Source: Mesobacillus sp. AQ2 (lineage in GTDB: Bacteria; Bacillota; Bacilli; Bacillales; Cytobacillaceae). From it: 64,000 bases of DNA. Position numbers and translations under genes: made by a program. Below, piece by piece: positions 47,133 through 55,950 of the stretch. The stretch spans positions 2,361,001 to 2,425,000 of the forward strand of contig NZ_CP126080.1 of the NCBI RefSeq assembly GCF_030122805.1, written 5' to 3'. The notes below the pieces were generated by a model. That model was not told where the DNA came from and did not search any database. It saw nothing but the letters and a program-made list of their open reading frames with translations. Every line of letters starts with the position of its first letter. Positions within the stretch are counted from its first letter, which is position 1.

Positions 47133-50106
47133 TTCGAAATTTACGATACAGATTAATGGCAAGGAATACAGTGCCGTAGTGGGACAGAAGATTTTAGAAG
47201 TCGCAAGAGCTGAAGATGTCTTTATTCCTGGTGTCTGTTACCATCCAGACCTGGGAACCATCCAGACATGTGATACATGCTACGTGATGGTGGATGGCCA
47301 ATTGACGCGGTCATGTACGATGAAGGCTGAGCCAGGGATGAAAGTCGATACCATGTCCGATCAGGTAAAGACAGCACAGTATGAGGCAATGTCAAGGATC
47401 CTTAAAAATCATGAACTGTATTGTACCGTTTGCGATAACAACAATGGTAACTGCACGATCCATAACACTGTTGAAGATATGGGGCTTGCCCATCAGAAGT
47501 ATCCATTTGTAGCTAAACCGTATCCCCCGGATAATTCACATCCTTTTTACCGGTACGAGCCTGACCAGTGCATCCTTTGCGGCCGCTGTGTTGAAGCTTG
47601 TCAGGATTTACAGGTGAATGAAACGCTCACGATCGACTGGAGCCGGGAAGTTCCAAGGGTCATTTGGGACAATGATGTTCCGATTGACCAATCTTCCTGC
47701 GTATCCTGCGGGCATTGTGTGAATGTATGTCCTTGTAACGCCCTGATGGAAAAATCAATGCTCGGGAATGCCGGTTTTCTGACCGGAATCGCTCCAAATA
47801 TTCTTGCTCCAATGATTGATATGACAAAAGAGGTGGAACCGGGGTATCGTGAAATTTTTGCTGTATCTGAGGTTGAAGCAGCAATGAGAAAAGCGCGGAT
47901 TAATCGTACCAAAACGGTCTGTACTTATTGTGGAGTGGGCTGCAGCTTCGAGGTCTGGACAAAGGACCGTGAAATTTTGAAAATCCAGACAAAGACAGAG
48001 GCACCGGTTAACGGAATCTCCACTTGTGTAAAAGGAAAATTCGGCTGGGATTTCGTCAACAGTGAAGAGCGTCTGACAAAGCCGCTCATCAGAAAAGGCG
48101 AAGAATTTGTTGAGGCGACATGGGATGAAGCCCTTTCCCTGATTGCCGAAAAACTTTCTGGAATCAAAGAGGAACATGGTCCGGATGCAATCGGTTATAT
48201 TGCCTCTTCAAAATGCTCAAATGAAGAAAACTTCCTGTTCCAAAAGTTCGCCCGGGGAATTATGGGGACTAATAATGTCGACAATTGCTCCAGATACTGT
48301 CAGTCTCCAGCGACGACAGGATTGATGCGAACCGTAGGACTTGGCGGGGATTCAGGAACTATGGAGGATATCATGGCATCCGAGCTTGTGATGGTGGTCG
48401 GCGCGAATCCGGCTGAATCACACCCTGTTTTGGCGACAAGGATCAAACGTGCCCATAAGCTCCATGGCCAGAAGCTCGTCGTCGTGGATTTAAGGGAGAA
48501 TGAACTGGCAGAGCGAGCCGATTTATTCCTGCATCCTAATCCAGGAACAGATATCATCTTGCTGAATGCCATTGCGAAATACTTCTTTGACCAGGGCTGG
48601 GAGGATACAGCTTTCCTTGCTGAGCGTGTGAATGGCTTGGAAGAATTCAAGGCGTCTCTTGATAAATTCACCCTGGAATATGCGGCAGAAAAAACAGGCA
48701 TCACCATGGAACAGCTGCTTCGCCTTGCAAAAATGATCAAGGAAGCCAAATCTGTCTGTATCCTGTGGGCGATGGGTGTTACCCAGCATATGGGTGCATC
48801 GGATACAAGCACCGCCATTTCGAATTTGCTGCTGGTAACAGGGAACTATGGACGGACTGGAACAGGTGCTTACCCATTGCGCGGACATAACAATGTCCAG
48901 GGAGCTTGCGATTTTGGAACATTGCCGCCTTGGATGCCTGGCTATGAGCCTGTGAACGATGAAGCTGTCCGGGCTAAATATAAGGCTGCCTGGGGAGTAG
49001 ACCTGCCTGAAAACCCTGGTTATGACAACCACCATATGGTTGAGGCCATCAATAAAGGGAAGATGAAAGCACTCTATCTGTTTGGCGAGGACATGGCTAT
49101 CGTGGATGCGAACTCCAACTATGTACATTCCACCTTTGAAAAACTCGATTTCTTCGTAGTCCAGGATATATTTTTCAGCAAGACGGCTCAGTTTGCTGAT
49201 GTCATTTTACCGGCTGCGCCAAGTCTTGAAAAGGATGGGACGTTCACGAACACTGAAAGGCGGATCCAGAGATTCTACAAAGTATTTGAGCCGCTGGGAG
49301 ATGCAAAGCCTGACTGGCTGATATTCCAGGAACTCGCTAATCGACTTGGTGCTGATTGGAACTACCAGCATCCTTCCGAAATCATGGACGAGGCGGCCAA
49401 GCTCGTGAATATATTCGCTGGAGTAAGCTATGAACGGCTCGAGGAGTGGGAGTCGCTGGTATGGCCGGTTAACCCGGATGGAACCGACACACCTCTGCTG
49501 TACACCGATAAATTTGGCTTCCCTGATGGAAAGGCAAGGCTAGTGCCTGTCGACTGGACAGTACCATTCAATCCGGGCGCGGATTTTGATTTACATCTCA
49601 ATAATGGGCGCATACTTGAGCATTTCCATGAAGGCAATATGACACATAAAACCGAGGGTCTGGTGCATAAAGTGCCTGATGTATGGCTCGAGATTTCACC
49701 TGAGCTTGCAGCTGAACGAAATCTTGAGGATGGAGCACTTGTGGGGCTGACTTCGCCGTATGGCCATGTTGAAGTCCGGGTGATTGTGACCGACAGAGTA
49801 AAAGGGCATGAATTGTATCTGCCGATGAATACAGCGGAGGATAATGAGGCTGTGAACAGGCTGACAAGCAGCTATCACGATATCATTACCCATACTCCTG
49901 CCTATAAGGAGATGGGAGTTAAAATGGAAGTGCTCGAAACCTCTGGCGAACCGCCGCTTCCGAATCATAATCATCGTTATGGAAACAGGATTCCTCAGAT
50001 TAGTGTGAAGGTGGAGGAAAAATGGAAGCGGGCTGACTATATACCGATTTCAGAAATAGATGACTTGAAGGAGGGATATTATGGCGAAAGCGATCAGGCA
50101 AATTAG
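47125..50106 (+). CDS. Formate dehydrogenase catalytic (alpha) subunit, Cys-type, with N-terminal ferredoxin domains
   Basis: 993-residue molybdenum bis-MGD formate dehydrogenase, similar in length and layout to B. subtilis YrhE/YjgC. Domain order: 2Fe-2S domain (residues 1-80, CDTC), His/Cys-rich cluster site (ELYCTVCDNNNGNC), two 4Fe-4S motifs (CILCGRCVEAC, CVSCGHCVNVCPC), then the Mo-enzyme part opening CTYCGVGCSFEVW. The residue that is selenocysteine in E. coli FdhF is Cys392 here (DNCSRYCQSP). The C-terminal MGD-binding domain has HNGR-like NNGRILEHFHEGNM. It oxidises formate to carbon dioxide; the electron acceptor is unknown. The next gene overlaps by 26 nt. Confidence 0.93.
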   Translation: MSDSKFTIQINGKEYSAVVGQKILEVARAEDVFIPGVCYHPDLGTIQTCDTCYVMVDGQLTRSCTMKAEPGMKVDTMSDQVKTAQYEAMSRILKNHELYCTVCDNNNGNCTIHNTVEDMGLAHQKYPFVAKPYPPDNSHPFYRYEPDQCILCGRCVEACQDLQVNETLTIDWSREVPRVIWDNDVPIDQSSCVSCGHCVNVCPCNALMEKSMLGNAGFLTGIAPNILAPMIDMTKEVEPGYREIFAVSEVEAAMRKARINRTKTVCTYCGVGCSFEVWTKDREILKIQTKTEAPVNGISTCVKGKFGWDFVNSEERLTKPLIRKGEEFVEATWDEALSLIAEKLSGIKEEHGPDAIGYIASSKCSNEENFLFQKFARGIMGTNNVDNCSRYCQSPATTGLMRTVGLGGDSGTMEDIMASELVMVVGANPAESHPVLATRIKRAHKLHGQKLVVVDLRENELAERADLFLHPNPGTDIILLNAIAKYFFDQGWEDTAFLAERVNGLEEFKASLDKFTLEYAAEKTGITMEQLLRLAKMIKEAKSVCILWAMGVTQHMGASDTSTAISNLLLVTGNYGRTGTGAYPLRGHNNVQGACDFGTLPPWMPGYEPVNDEAVRAKYKAAWGVDLPENPGYDNHHMVEAINKGKMKALYLFGEDMAIVDANSNYVHSTFEKLDFFVVQDIFFSKTAQFADVILPAAPSLEKDGTFTNTERRIQRFYKVFEPLGDAKPDWLIFQELANRLGADWNYQHPSEIMDEAAKLVNIFAGVSYERLEEWESLVWPVNPDGTDTPLLYTDKFGFPDGKARLVPVDWTVPFNPGADFDLHLNNGRILEHFHEGNMTHKTEGLVHKVPDVWLEISPELAAERNLEDGALVGLTSPYGHVEVRVIVTDRVKGHELYLPMNTAEDNEAVNRLTSSYHDIITHTPAYKEMGVKMEVLETSGEPPLPNHNHRYGNRIPQISVKVEEKWKRADYIPISEIDDLKEGYYGESDQAN

Positions 50107-50578
50107 CAGGCAGGCCCCGAATGAAACAGAAGAACGTGCCCAGGCTTTGGAAGAAATCATGCAGGCTCTTGCTGACAATAAGGAAGCCGTCCTGTCAATG
50201 ATTGAAATGGCGAAAGAACTTCACGAGGTTAAGGTCTTCGAGACAGCAGGCTCATTATTGAAGCAGCGTAATGAAGTAGGAGTCATCGCTATGCAACAGG
50301 TCAATCAGCCAGCTGTGCATAATGTCATCAAAAGTGGCTTTGGTTTGTTCAAGTTTCTTGGCGGATTGCAGCCGGCCCAGCTTGAGACCCTCATGAATGG
50401 TGTCACTCTTGGGTTGAAGCGAATGTCCCAAACTGGTGAAAAAGGCAAGAAACAAAGTATCTGGAAAATGAGAATCAGGCTGCGCAGTCCGGCAATTCGG
50501 GCTGCGATGACCACGATGGTTGATTTTATGGAGGGAATGGGAGAGGCCTTCCTGAGGAGCAGGGAAAAACGTGAGTAG
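50081..50578 (+). CDS. DUF1641 protein, formate dehydrogenase partner (YrhD/YjgD-like)
   Basis: 165-residue helical protein with the DUF1641 core (LADNKEAVLSMIEMAKELHE, LLKQRNEVGVIAMQQVNQPA, KSGFGLFKFLGGLQP). In B. subtilis the homologues lie directly beside the FDH alpha-subunit genes, as here, and are thought to be a subunit or assembly factor. The ATG at 50081 lies inside the fdh gene behind GGAGGG, so translation is coupled. No catalytic residues are evident. Confidence 0.88.
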   Translation: MAKAIRQISRQAPNETEERAQALEEIMQALADNKEAVLSMIEMAKELHEVKVFETAGSLLKQRNEVGVIAMQQVNQPAVHNVIKSGFGLFKFLGGLQPAQLETLMNGVTLGLKRMSQTGEKGKKQSIWKMRIRLRSPAIRAAMTTMVDFMEGMGEAFLRSREKRE

Positions 50579-50590
50579 GGGGCAGTCGCT

Positions 50591-50809
50591 GTGCATGAAA
50601 AGACGTTCAAAATCAGTAATTTAAATTCTGACGAAGATGCTGAGAAACTCACTGGAGCAATGCTTGAGGTTTGGGGGATTTCCCAGGCAGAAGCAAGCAC
50701 GCAGCATAAAACCGTTACCATCAAGTTCGATGAAAGAATGTCTTCCCAGGAAGATTTTATGCAGGCGGTACGTGAAGCCGGATTTGACCTGACTAGTGAA
50801 CAACTATAA
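50591..50809 (+). CDS. HMA-like small protein without metal-binding CxxC
   Basis: 72-residue protein of the ferredoxin-like heavy-metal-associated fold: TFKISNLNSDEDAEKLTGAM, then TVTIKFDERMSSQEDFMQAV and REAGFDLTSEQL. In CopZ-type proteins the loop after the first strand is GMTCxxC; here it is NLNSDEDA, with no Cys at all. So metal transport is unlikely. GTG start at 50591, 12 nt after the DUF1641 gene, within the fdh operon. It may be an assembly or regulatory piece (inference). Confidence 0.72.
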   Translation: MHEKTFKISNLNSDEDAEKLTGAMLEVWGISQAEASTQHKTVTIKFDERMSSQEDFMQAVREAGFDLTSEQL

Positions 50810-50826
50810 TACATGAGGTGACGAAG

Positions 50827-50967
50827 ATGAGAATATGTGAAGTTTGCGGAAGAAAAGAAGGCTTTGAAGAACATCAAGAAGACCTGTTCCAAGCTGTAAA
50901 GCTTCATGTTTGCGAAAGTTGCCGCGAAGATCGGAAGGCACCGACATTAGGAGACTGGGCATATTGA
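50827..50967 (+). CDS. 46-residue CxxC/CxxC zinc-ribbon-like protein in the fdh operon
   Basis: Starts ATG 50827 behind GAGGTGACGAAG and ends TGA 50967. It has two CxxC pairs (ICEVCGR near residue 4 and VCESCRE near residue 29), spaced as in a small zinc ribbon or rubredoxin-like knuckle, and a conserved-looking tail APTLGDWAY. It lies between the HMA-like gene and fdhD with short gaps. It could bind zinc or help sulfur or metal delivery to the enzyme; no family recognised. Confidence 0.7.
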   Translation: MRICEVCGRKEGFEEHQEDLFQAVKLHVCESCREDRKAPTLGDWAY

Positions 50968-50998
50968 TCATGAAGGAAATTGTCAGGGAATATGACAA

Positions 50999-51826
50999 GT
51001 GAAAATCCAGGCGAAACGAGGTGGCAGAACGCTGGAACCAATTGAAGTGAAACGGGAAATCATCCGATATGGTAAAGGTTTCGCCGAACGAGTTGAAGAC
51101 AGTATCGTAACAGAACACCCTGTTACAATAAAAATCAATGGCGCAGAGTTTGCCACTCTTGTTTGCTCGCCGGATTTTATTGAGGACCTTGTCATCGGCT
51201 TTTTGGCTTCGGAAGGCGTAATCCGTAAGTATGATGATTTGGAAGATATATGGATAGAAGAAAAATTAGGTACAGCACATGTGAAAACAAAAAAGGTCAA
51301 TCCATATTACCTCAATTTCCAGGGGAAAAGATACATTACTTCCTGTTGTGGAGCAGGAAGGCAGGGGTTTGTTTTTATCAATGATGCCCTGACTGCAAAA
51401 AAGATGGAACAGGTAAGGATAAAGATTTCATCGCGGGACTGTTTTTCTTTGATGAAGGAAATGCAGGAATCATCACCAGTATTTCAAAATACGGGAGGGG
51501 TCCACAACGCGGCACTTTGCCAGTCAGGTAAAGTAGTGATTTCCAGGATGGACATTGGCAGGCATAATGCTCTGGATAAAATTTATGGTCACTGCCTGAA
51601 AAACAGTATTCCACTTTCGGATAAGGTCCTTGCCTTCAGCGGTAGAATTTCTGCGGAAATACTCCTGAAGGCATCAAAGATTGGCTGCGAAATTGTTTTA
51701 TCGAAATCTGCTCCTACAGAACTTGCCTTAAAGCTTGCAGAGGATTTGGGCATTACAACAATCGGTTTTATCCGAGATGAATCCCTTAATGTGTACACTG
51801 GCCAGGAAAGGGTATTTCTTGAATGA
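50999..51826 (+). CDS. fdhD: Formate dehydrogenase accessory sulfurtransferase FdhD
   Basis: 275-residue FdhD, which carries sulfur from a cysteine desulfurase to the Mo cofactor of formate dehydrogenase. The active Cys loop is TSCCGAGRQG with Cys116 and Cys117. Other blocks are VCSPDFIEDLVIGFLASEGV, TGGVHNAALC, SRMDIGRHNALDKIYGHCL and SKSAPTELALKLAEDLGITT. Start GTG 50999; AGGGAA lies about 9 nt upstream. Last gene of the fdh operon before a terminator. Confidence 0.93.
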   Translation: MKIQAKRGGRTLEPIEVKREIIRYGKGFAERVEDSIVTEHPVTIKINGAEFATLVCSPDFIEDLVIGFLASEGVIRKYDDLEDIWIEEKLGTAHVKTKKVNPYYLNFQGKRYITSCCGAGRQGFVFINDALTAKKMEQVRIKISSRDCFSLMKEMQESSPVFQNTGGVHNAALCQSGKVVISRMDIGRHNALDKIYGHCLKNSIPLSDKVLAFSGRISAEILLKASKIGCEIVLSKSAPTELALKLAEDLGITTIGFIRDESLNVYTGQERVFLE

Positions 51827-51845
51827 TCCTAAAAGATATAAGATA

Positions 51846-51876
51846 AAAAGCTCTCCAAAAATGGGGAGCCTTTTTC
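51846..51876. terminator. Bidirectional terminator between fdhD and sspH
   Basis: GCTCTCC / GGGGAGC stem with flanking A- and T-runs. Confidence 0.8.
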
Positions 51877-52054
51877 ATCTCTCATCTAAACCGTCAATCG
51901 AAACAAGCTGTCGTTCTTCATGGGAACCTCTTGCCGAGATGACCGCCATACTTGAAGTAGCATCGATGCTTTCAATCCAGATCGGCATTCCGTGGTAGTG
52001 GACAGAAATTTCATCTTCTGCAGTGAGGATTTCTTTTACCCGTTGCAAATCCAT
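51875..52054 (-). CDS. sspH: H-type small acid-soluble spore protein
   Basis: 59-residue SspH-family SASP, a minor spore-core protein. It opens MDLQRVKEILTAEDEISVHY and has HGMPIWIESIDATSSMAVIS, matching the family pattern of an N-terminal (R)AKEIL helix followed by HG-P-V-W-I-E. I chose the ATG at 52054 with GAGGTG upstream rather than the in-frame start at 52063. Expression in the forespore under sigma-G is expected from the family; no promoter was confirmed. Confidence 0.85.
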   Translation of the reverse strand: MDLQRVKEILTAEDEISVHYHGMPIWIESIDATSSMAVISARGSHEERQLVSIDGLDER

Positions 52055-52116
52055 CGTTATCACCTCATACTTAAATTGTCCACAGACAAAAACATGTATG
52101 TATAGGAGATTACGTG

Positions 52117-52605
52117 ATGAACTTGGTGAAAAGCAGTCAGGAAAAAATCTCTGTTGAGATGGAAATCATGAATTCGCATCCTGACTATAATTTACTGGCG
52201 GATGGGAAACAAATACTAGATGAACAAGATTTACTGAAGGAGCATGAAGAGGGAAACGACCTCGATAAAGAGCGTTTTCTCATCGAAGAGAAAGGGGAAT
52301 ATATCGGTATCATTGATTTTATCATGAAAAATCCAAGGGACGGAAAGCCGTGGCTAGGATTGCTGATTATACATAAATCATGGACCAGGCAAGCACTGGC
52401 AGAAAAAGCTCTGGCAATATACGAAGCAATGATGAACAAAAGAGGTATAACTGAAGTTCGATTAGGATGTTTTGCAGCAAACCAGCCTGGCTTATCATTT
52501 TGGACAAAGCAAGGGTTTATAAGGGTAAAACAAATAGAATTTCGTGACAAGCCGTTGTGGGTCATGGAAAAAAACATAGAAAAAGGCGAATCAAGTGAGT
52601 CTTGA
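52117..52605 (+). CDS. GNAT family N-acetyltransferase
   Basis: 162-residue acetyltransferase: GEYIGIIDFIMKNPRDGKPW in the central strands, LIIHKSWTRQALAEKALAIY as the CoA-loop region (weakly conserved) and FAANQPGLSFWTKQGFIRV near the end. ATG 52117 follows TAGGAG by 8 nt; the GTG at 52114 is too close. Substrate unknown. It ends in a terminator stem shared with the convergent gene. Confidence 0.8.
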   Translation: MNLVKSSQEKISVEMEIMNSHPDYNLLADGKQILDEQDLLKEHEEGNDLDKERFLIEEKGEYIGIIDFIMKNPRDGKPWLGLLIIHKSWTRQALAEKALAIYEAMMNKRGITEVRLGCFAANQPGLSFWTKQGFIRVKQIEFRDKPLWVMEKNIEKGESSES

Positions 52606-52618
52606 TTCGCCTTATTTT
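52581..52618. terminator. Bidirectional terminator overlapping the GNAT stop
   Basis: 13-bp perfect stem AAGGCGAATCAAG / CTTGATTCGCCTT, loop TGAGT, then TATTTTAT. It spans the GNAT stop codon and abuts the stop of the convergent gene. Confidence 0.85.
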
Positions 52619-54554
52619 ATTCGGTAAGCTCCTCAATATTCTTCCCTTCAACATACGAAGGTGTTTCCAATCTAAGTAAATTGTAGATAGTTGGAGCGAT
52701 ATCTAAGGTTGAGACGGAACCAATTTGCTTGCCATTGCTAATGTCTGGCCCCATGGCCATGAAGACAGCTTTCAATTTCTCCCGGCCAGGATCCCCGCCA
52801 TGGGTTCCCAATTCAGGTGTCGTTTTAACAATATTAGATACACCCTTTCCCATAATATAACCTGGAGCAGCCATTAAAAGAACATCTCCTGCATTCCGTT
52901 CTTTTAAATTTCCTTGTTGAGGTATTTTTTTTATTTCCTGGTATGGATGTTCTTTCGCATTTGTCAGATAGCCATACAAACTCTCTGTATTCTCCTTTAA
53001 TCCATTGAAAGACAGATTGATGGTGCTATTCCATATTTCTTTAAGGTGATACTTGATGACTGGTCCATTCTCATTCCTGTCCACCTCAACGCCCTTGAAG
53101 GCTTGGATGATTTCAGAACGAATCTCTTCATATTTTTCAGGCGGCACGATTCCATATTTTTCGCGTGATTTCAAATTGATGTAAACATGAGCAGCAGATC
53201 CACTTGGAATCGCAATTGCTTTCGATTTTTTGTAATCAATCTTTCCAGCTGAGTCAAGTACGAGAAGGTTATTGTCCTTCAAAACTTTATTAGGCTCAAT
53301 CGCTGAATGTGCAGGTTCCATTCCATGGTCAGATACGATGAACAAGTAATCATTTTCATCCAGTGCTTTGACTGTTTTACCTACTGTCTTATCAGCCGTC
53401 TTATACGCCCACCGAATATATTCAGCGTTCTTCTTTGATTCATTCTTTGTAAAACCAGGCTGTCTTGGGTCAGTTAGCAGATACTTATGCTCCTGATGGT
53501 CAATTTGCGGCGCGTAAAACATCAGTAAATCAGGCTCATACTCGTTTTTGATAAAAAGGGACACGTCAGTTACCCAGTTTGCAAATCTTTCCGATATTTG
53601 TTCGTATTCTTTCCTTGATATCCAGCCCTTTTCAAGTGCACGATCATCCTCCTGAGGTGGAAAGAAACCGAATTTTCCCCTGATTTGTTCAGAAAAACCT
53701 TTTGGTCCATCTATCAAACCGGATGTTACTGCTGATTGGTAAATCACAGCCCCATTGTCGAGACTTTGGTCCTCAGCTGTGATCTTGAACCAAAATCCTG
53801 CATTGCTGTTTTCTTGAACCTCCAGTTCCATTGATCCCCAGCCATTGGATATGACCGGGTTGTTTCTTTCCGTTTTTTGATCGGTGACCATGAATAAATC
53901 ATAATTTTTTTCCTGGTCATTGGTTGAATCAACGGCTAGTACATGAACCTTTTGATTTTTACCGTCTTTGACTTTAATGTGAAAAGATGCTTCCTTTAAT
54001 GGACTGTAACTCTCAGGAGGCCTACTCCACCCCGAAGCCTCCTGGAAATGGAGTTTCTCCTGTTTGCTCGGGGACCATGTATCTCCATAATATATCGTGA
54101 AGTCTGCTTGTTTCCCGACGGCTGGATTGGCACCGGCAAAAGCAACAGTGGCAGTTGTTTTCCCCTGTTTTCTGGCTGATACCCACAACGGATCCACCTC
54201 AAGCTCACTCATAAAAGCATCCTTTTGGTTTGTCATTGCTGAGTCTTTCTGCTGCCAAACATTGCTGACGATGGATGTTTTAAGAGGAGTCGCTCCTGTA
54301 GCGATTGCTGCATGTGAAGGTGCCGTGAGAGAAGGCCTTACGGTGGTGGAATATTTCGCCATAGTTCCATTTTTGATCACATGTTCTATATTAGGCAGTT
54401 TGCCGTCCTTTACATAATTCCTTGTAAGGTCATTTCGCATGCCATCAAATGAGATCAGGACTACCTGACTCTTGTTTTCTGCATTTGCCGTTGTAGCGCA
54501 AATACCTGATAAAAAAATAATAAAGGTGATGAACTTAAAGATTCTTGTTGTCAT
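52617..54554 (-). CDS. Secreted alkaline-phosphatase-superfamily phosphodiesterase
   Basis: 645-residue exported enzyme. The signal peptide (residues 1-25, FITFIIFLSGICATTANA) is followed by VVLISFDGMRNDL (metal Asp) and the nucleophile loop VRPSLTAPSHAAIATG (Thr or Ser), then APQIDHQEHKYLL, LFIVSDHGMEPAH and TPELGTHGGDPG with metal His residues. A beta-rich insertion near 160-270 is longer than in the cytoplasmic relative at 33430. It probably releases phosphate from nucleotides or phosphodiesters outside the cell, but no Pho box was identified. Confidence 0.87.
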   Translation of the reverse strand: MTTRIFKFITFIIFLSGICATTANAENKSQVVLISFDGMRNDLTRNYVKDGKLPNIEHVIKNGTMAKYSTTVRPSLTAPSHAAIATGATPLKTSIVSNVWQQKDSAMTNQKDAFMSELEVDPLWVSARKQGKTTATVAFAGANPAVGKQADFTIYYGDTWSPSKQEKLHFQEASGWSRPPESYSPLKEASFHIKVKDGKNQKVHVLAVDSTNDQEKNYDLFMVTDQKTERNNPVISNGWGSMELEVQENSNAGFWFKITAEDQSLDNGAVIYQSAVTSGLIDGPKGFSEQIRGKFGFFPPQEDDRALEKGWISRKEYEQISERFANWVTDVSLFIKNEYEPDLLMFYAPQIDHQEHKYLLTDPRQPGFTKNESKKNAEYIRWAYKTADKTVGKTVKALDENDYLFIVSDHGMEPAHSAIEPNKVLKDNNLLVLDSAGKIDYKKSKAIAIPSGSAAHVYINLKSREKYGIVPPEKYEEIRSEIIQAFKGVEVDRNENGPVIKYHLKEIWNSTINLSFNGLKENTESLYGYLTNAKEHPYQEIKKIPQQGNLKERNAGDVLLMAAPGYIMGKGVSNIVKTTPELGTHGGDPGREKLKAVFMAMGPDISNGKQIGSVSTLDIAPTIYNLLRLETPSYVEGKNIEELTE

Positions 54555-54703
54555 AAACTCTCCCTCGCTGATTTTATAGAAGGAATTTACCTTTTTTCGA
54601 GGCTTGTAAAACTTTTAGAAAATTAATTCTTTAGTTTTCCGAAGAGAAATTTTGCTTCTCGATAAAATCTCCATATTTATTTGATATAAATTCCTTATAT
54701 AAA

Positions 54704-55003
54704 GGCTCTGTTAAATAGTCTGTTGATTTTCGTTCCAGGCGCTTCGCTTTCCGCGGGGGAAGAATTATGAAAAAGCTCAAGTGCCAGCTTTTTCAAAGAC
54801 CAAATTCTTCTTGGCTGGCGCTGAGCCTCTTCGTCGCTTTGCTCCTGAGGGGTCTCATCTGACCAGCTGCGCCCGCAGGACACTGAATAGCTTCCTCGAA
54901 TCGGCCCACGCACGATGGAAATGCGTTAGCATTTTCGGAGGAGTCTACGCGCCTTCCACTACAATTAACAGGAGTAAAAACAACAATAGTTTTTAACAGA
55001 GCC
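54704..55003. mobile_element. MITE-like element with 12-bp terminal inverted repeats
   Basis: 300-bp non-coding element bounded by GGCTCTGTTAAA and TTTAACAGAGCC, perfect inverted ends. The flanking 8-mers tatataaa (left) and aatataaa (right) agree at seven of eight bases, suggesting an 8-bp target duplication as made by ISL3-type elements (family inference). The interior is GC-richer (TTTCGCTTTCCGCGGGG and CCCGCAGGA). It resembles, from memory, a repeat common in Bacillaceae. Two inserts in it form hairpins of their own (AAGAATT...AAATTCTT with inner AAAAAGCT...AGCTTTTT; GAAATGC...GCATTTTC). It ends 25 bp before the ydhK start. Confidence 0.75.
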
Positions 55004-55028
55004 AATATAAAGAGGAGGTATTTAAACA

Positions 55029-55586
55029 ATGAATATGAGCATCAAAAGGTTGATGATCTTAGTTTCAATGTCTGCGGCACTATTTTTAACAGGGTGCACA
55101 GGGGAGGATGACAAATCAGGATCTGATGGTCACAGTGCTCATGAAAATATGGAGCATTCAGGTTCAGGGGATCTGCCAGATGGTTTGAAGGAAGCGGATA
55201 ATCCCAAATATGAAGTGGGCAGCAAGGCCATCATAACCGATGACCACATGCCTGGAATGGACGGAGCGGAAGCCACAATTGTTGGTGCCTATGACACTAC
55301 CGTGTACTCGCTGTCATATGACCCGACAAATGGAGGCGAGCGAGTGGAGAACCATAAGTGGGTGATCCATGAAGAACTGAAGGATCCAGGAGAAGAGTCT
55401 TTGAAGCCAGGAGATGAAGCCATCATCAATACCGAGCATATGGAAGGAATGGAAGGGGCAGAAGCAGTGATCGATTCGGCTAAGGACATGACTGTTTATA
55501 TGGTCGATTTCACGCCGACAGACGGATCGGAGAGGGTAACGAATCACCAGTGGGTCACTGAAGACGAGCTGAAACCTGCTGAATAA
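55029..55586 (+). CDS. ydhK: YdhK-family lipoprotein (two DUF1541 repeats)
   Basis: 185-residue lipoprotein. The signal peptide ends AALFLTGC (lipobox), then a His/Ser-rich linker (DGHSAHENMEHSG) and two DUF1541 repeats of about 60 residues: (KYEVGSKAIITDDHMPGMDG through NHKWVIHEELKD; SLKPGDEAIINTEHMEGMEG through NHQWVTEDELKP). The repeats are rich in His and Met, as in proteins that bind copper or other metals; the role is unproven. GAGGAGG is 10 nt upstream of the ATG. The MITE lies directly upstream. Confidence 0.87.
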   Translation: MNMSIKRLMILVSMSAALFLTGCTGEDDKSGSDGHSAHENMEHSGSGDLPDGLKEADNPKYEVGSKAIITDDHMPGMDGAEATIVGAYDTTVYSLSYDPTNGGERVENHKWVIHEELKDPGEESLKPGDEAIINTEHMEGMEGAEAVIDSAKDMTVYMVDFTPTDGSERVTNHQWVTEDELKPAE

Positions 55587-55667
55587 GCTAAACGATTACC
55601 AAAATATACACGATTGTCCCTCCAAAAGTCTGGGTATATAACCTTTAAGAATGAGGAGGGATGACTC

Positions 55668-55781
55668 ATGAACAAACTAATCAAAACAGCGATCAAATGG
55701 GGACCTGTCCTGTATCCAATCGTCAAGAAAATGATGGACAGCAGGAAATCTTCAAAACTGAAAAGCAGTTACTCAAAATAA
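55668..55781 (+). CDS. 37-residue basic small protein
   Basis: ATG 55668 lies 7 nt after GAGGAGGG. The product begins [20 protein letters not shown] and ends with a Lys/Ser-rich tail; 11 Lys or Arg in 37 residues. It has an amphipathic helix pattern and no family I recognise. An overlapping frame starting at 55661 has its start inside the ribosome site and is rejected. A strong terminator follows at once, which supports a real transcript. Confidence 0.6.
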   Translation: MNKLIKTAIKWGPVLYPIVKKMMDSRKSSKLKSSYSK

Positions 55782-55791
55782 AGCTTAAGGG

Positions 55792-55833
55792 AAGCCGCAC
55801 ATTGTCGTTAAGTGACGATGTGCGGCCTTTCTC
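55792..55833 (+). terminator. Terminator after small basic protein gene
   Basis: 15-bp near-perfect stem AAGCCGCACATTGTC / GACGATGTGCGGCCTT, loop about 6 nt, then TTTCTCT. Confidence 0.8.
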
Positions 55834-55885
55834 TGCATACAATCAAGCAATGAAAATTATTCTTTATATTTGGACCTATTGTTCA

Positions 55886-55894
55886 TGTTATAAT
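55886..55894 (+). promoter_or_regulatory. Extended -10 promoter for traB-like gene
   Basis: TGT-TATAAT (TGnTATAAT), 56 bp upstream of the start codon; no good -35. Confidence 0.45.
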
Positions 55895-55950
55895 AGTGGA
55901 ATAAAATACATATAGTTGGCTTTCACTGGTCTCTTAAAAGGAAGGTATCT

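Noticed and set aside
47125..50106. Selenocysteine in the formate dehydrogenase
   Set aside because: The codon at the Sec position of E. coli FdhF is TGT (Cys392), with no in-frame TGA.
55661..55915. 84-codon frame overlapping the 37-residue gene
   Set aside because: Its ATG lies within 1 nt of the ribosome site and it reads through a strong terminator hairpin.
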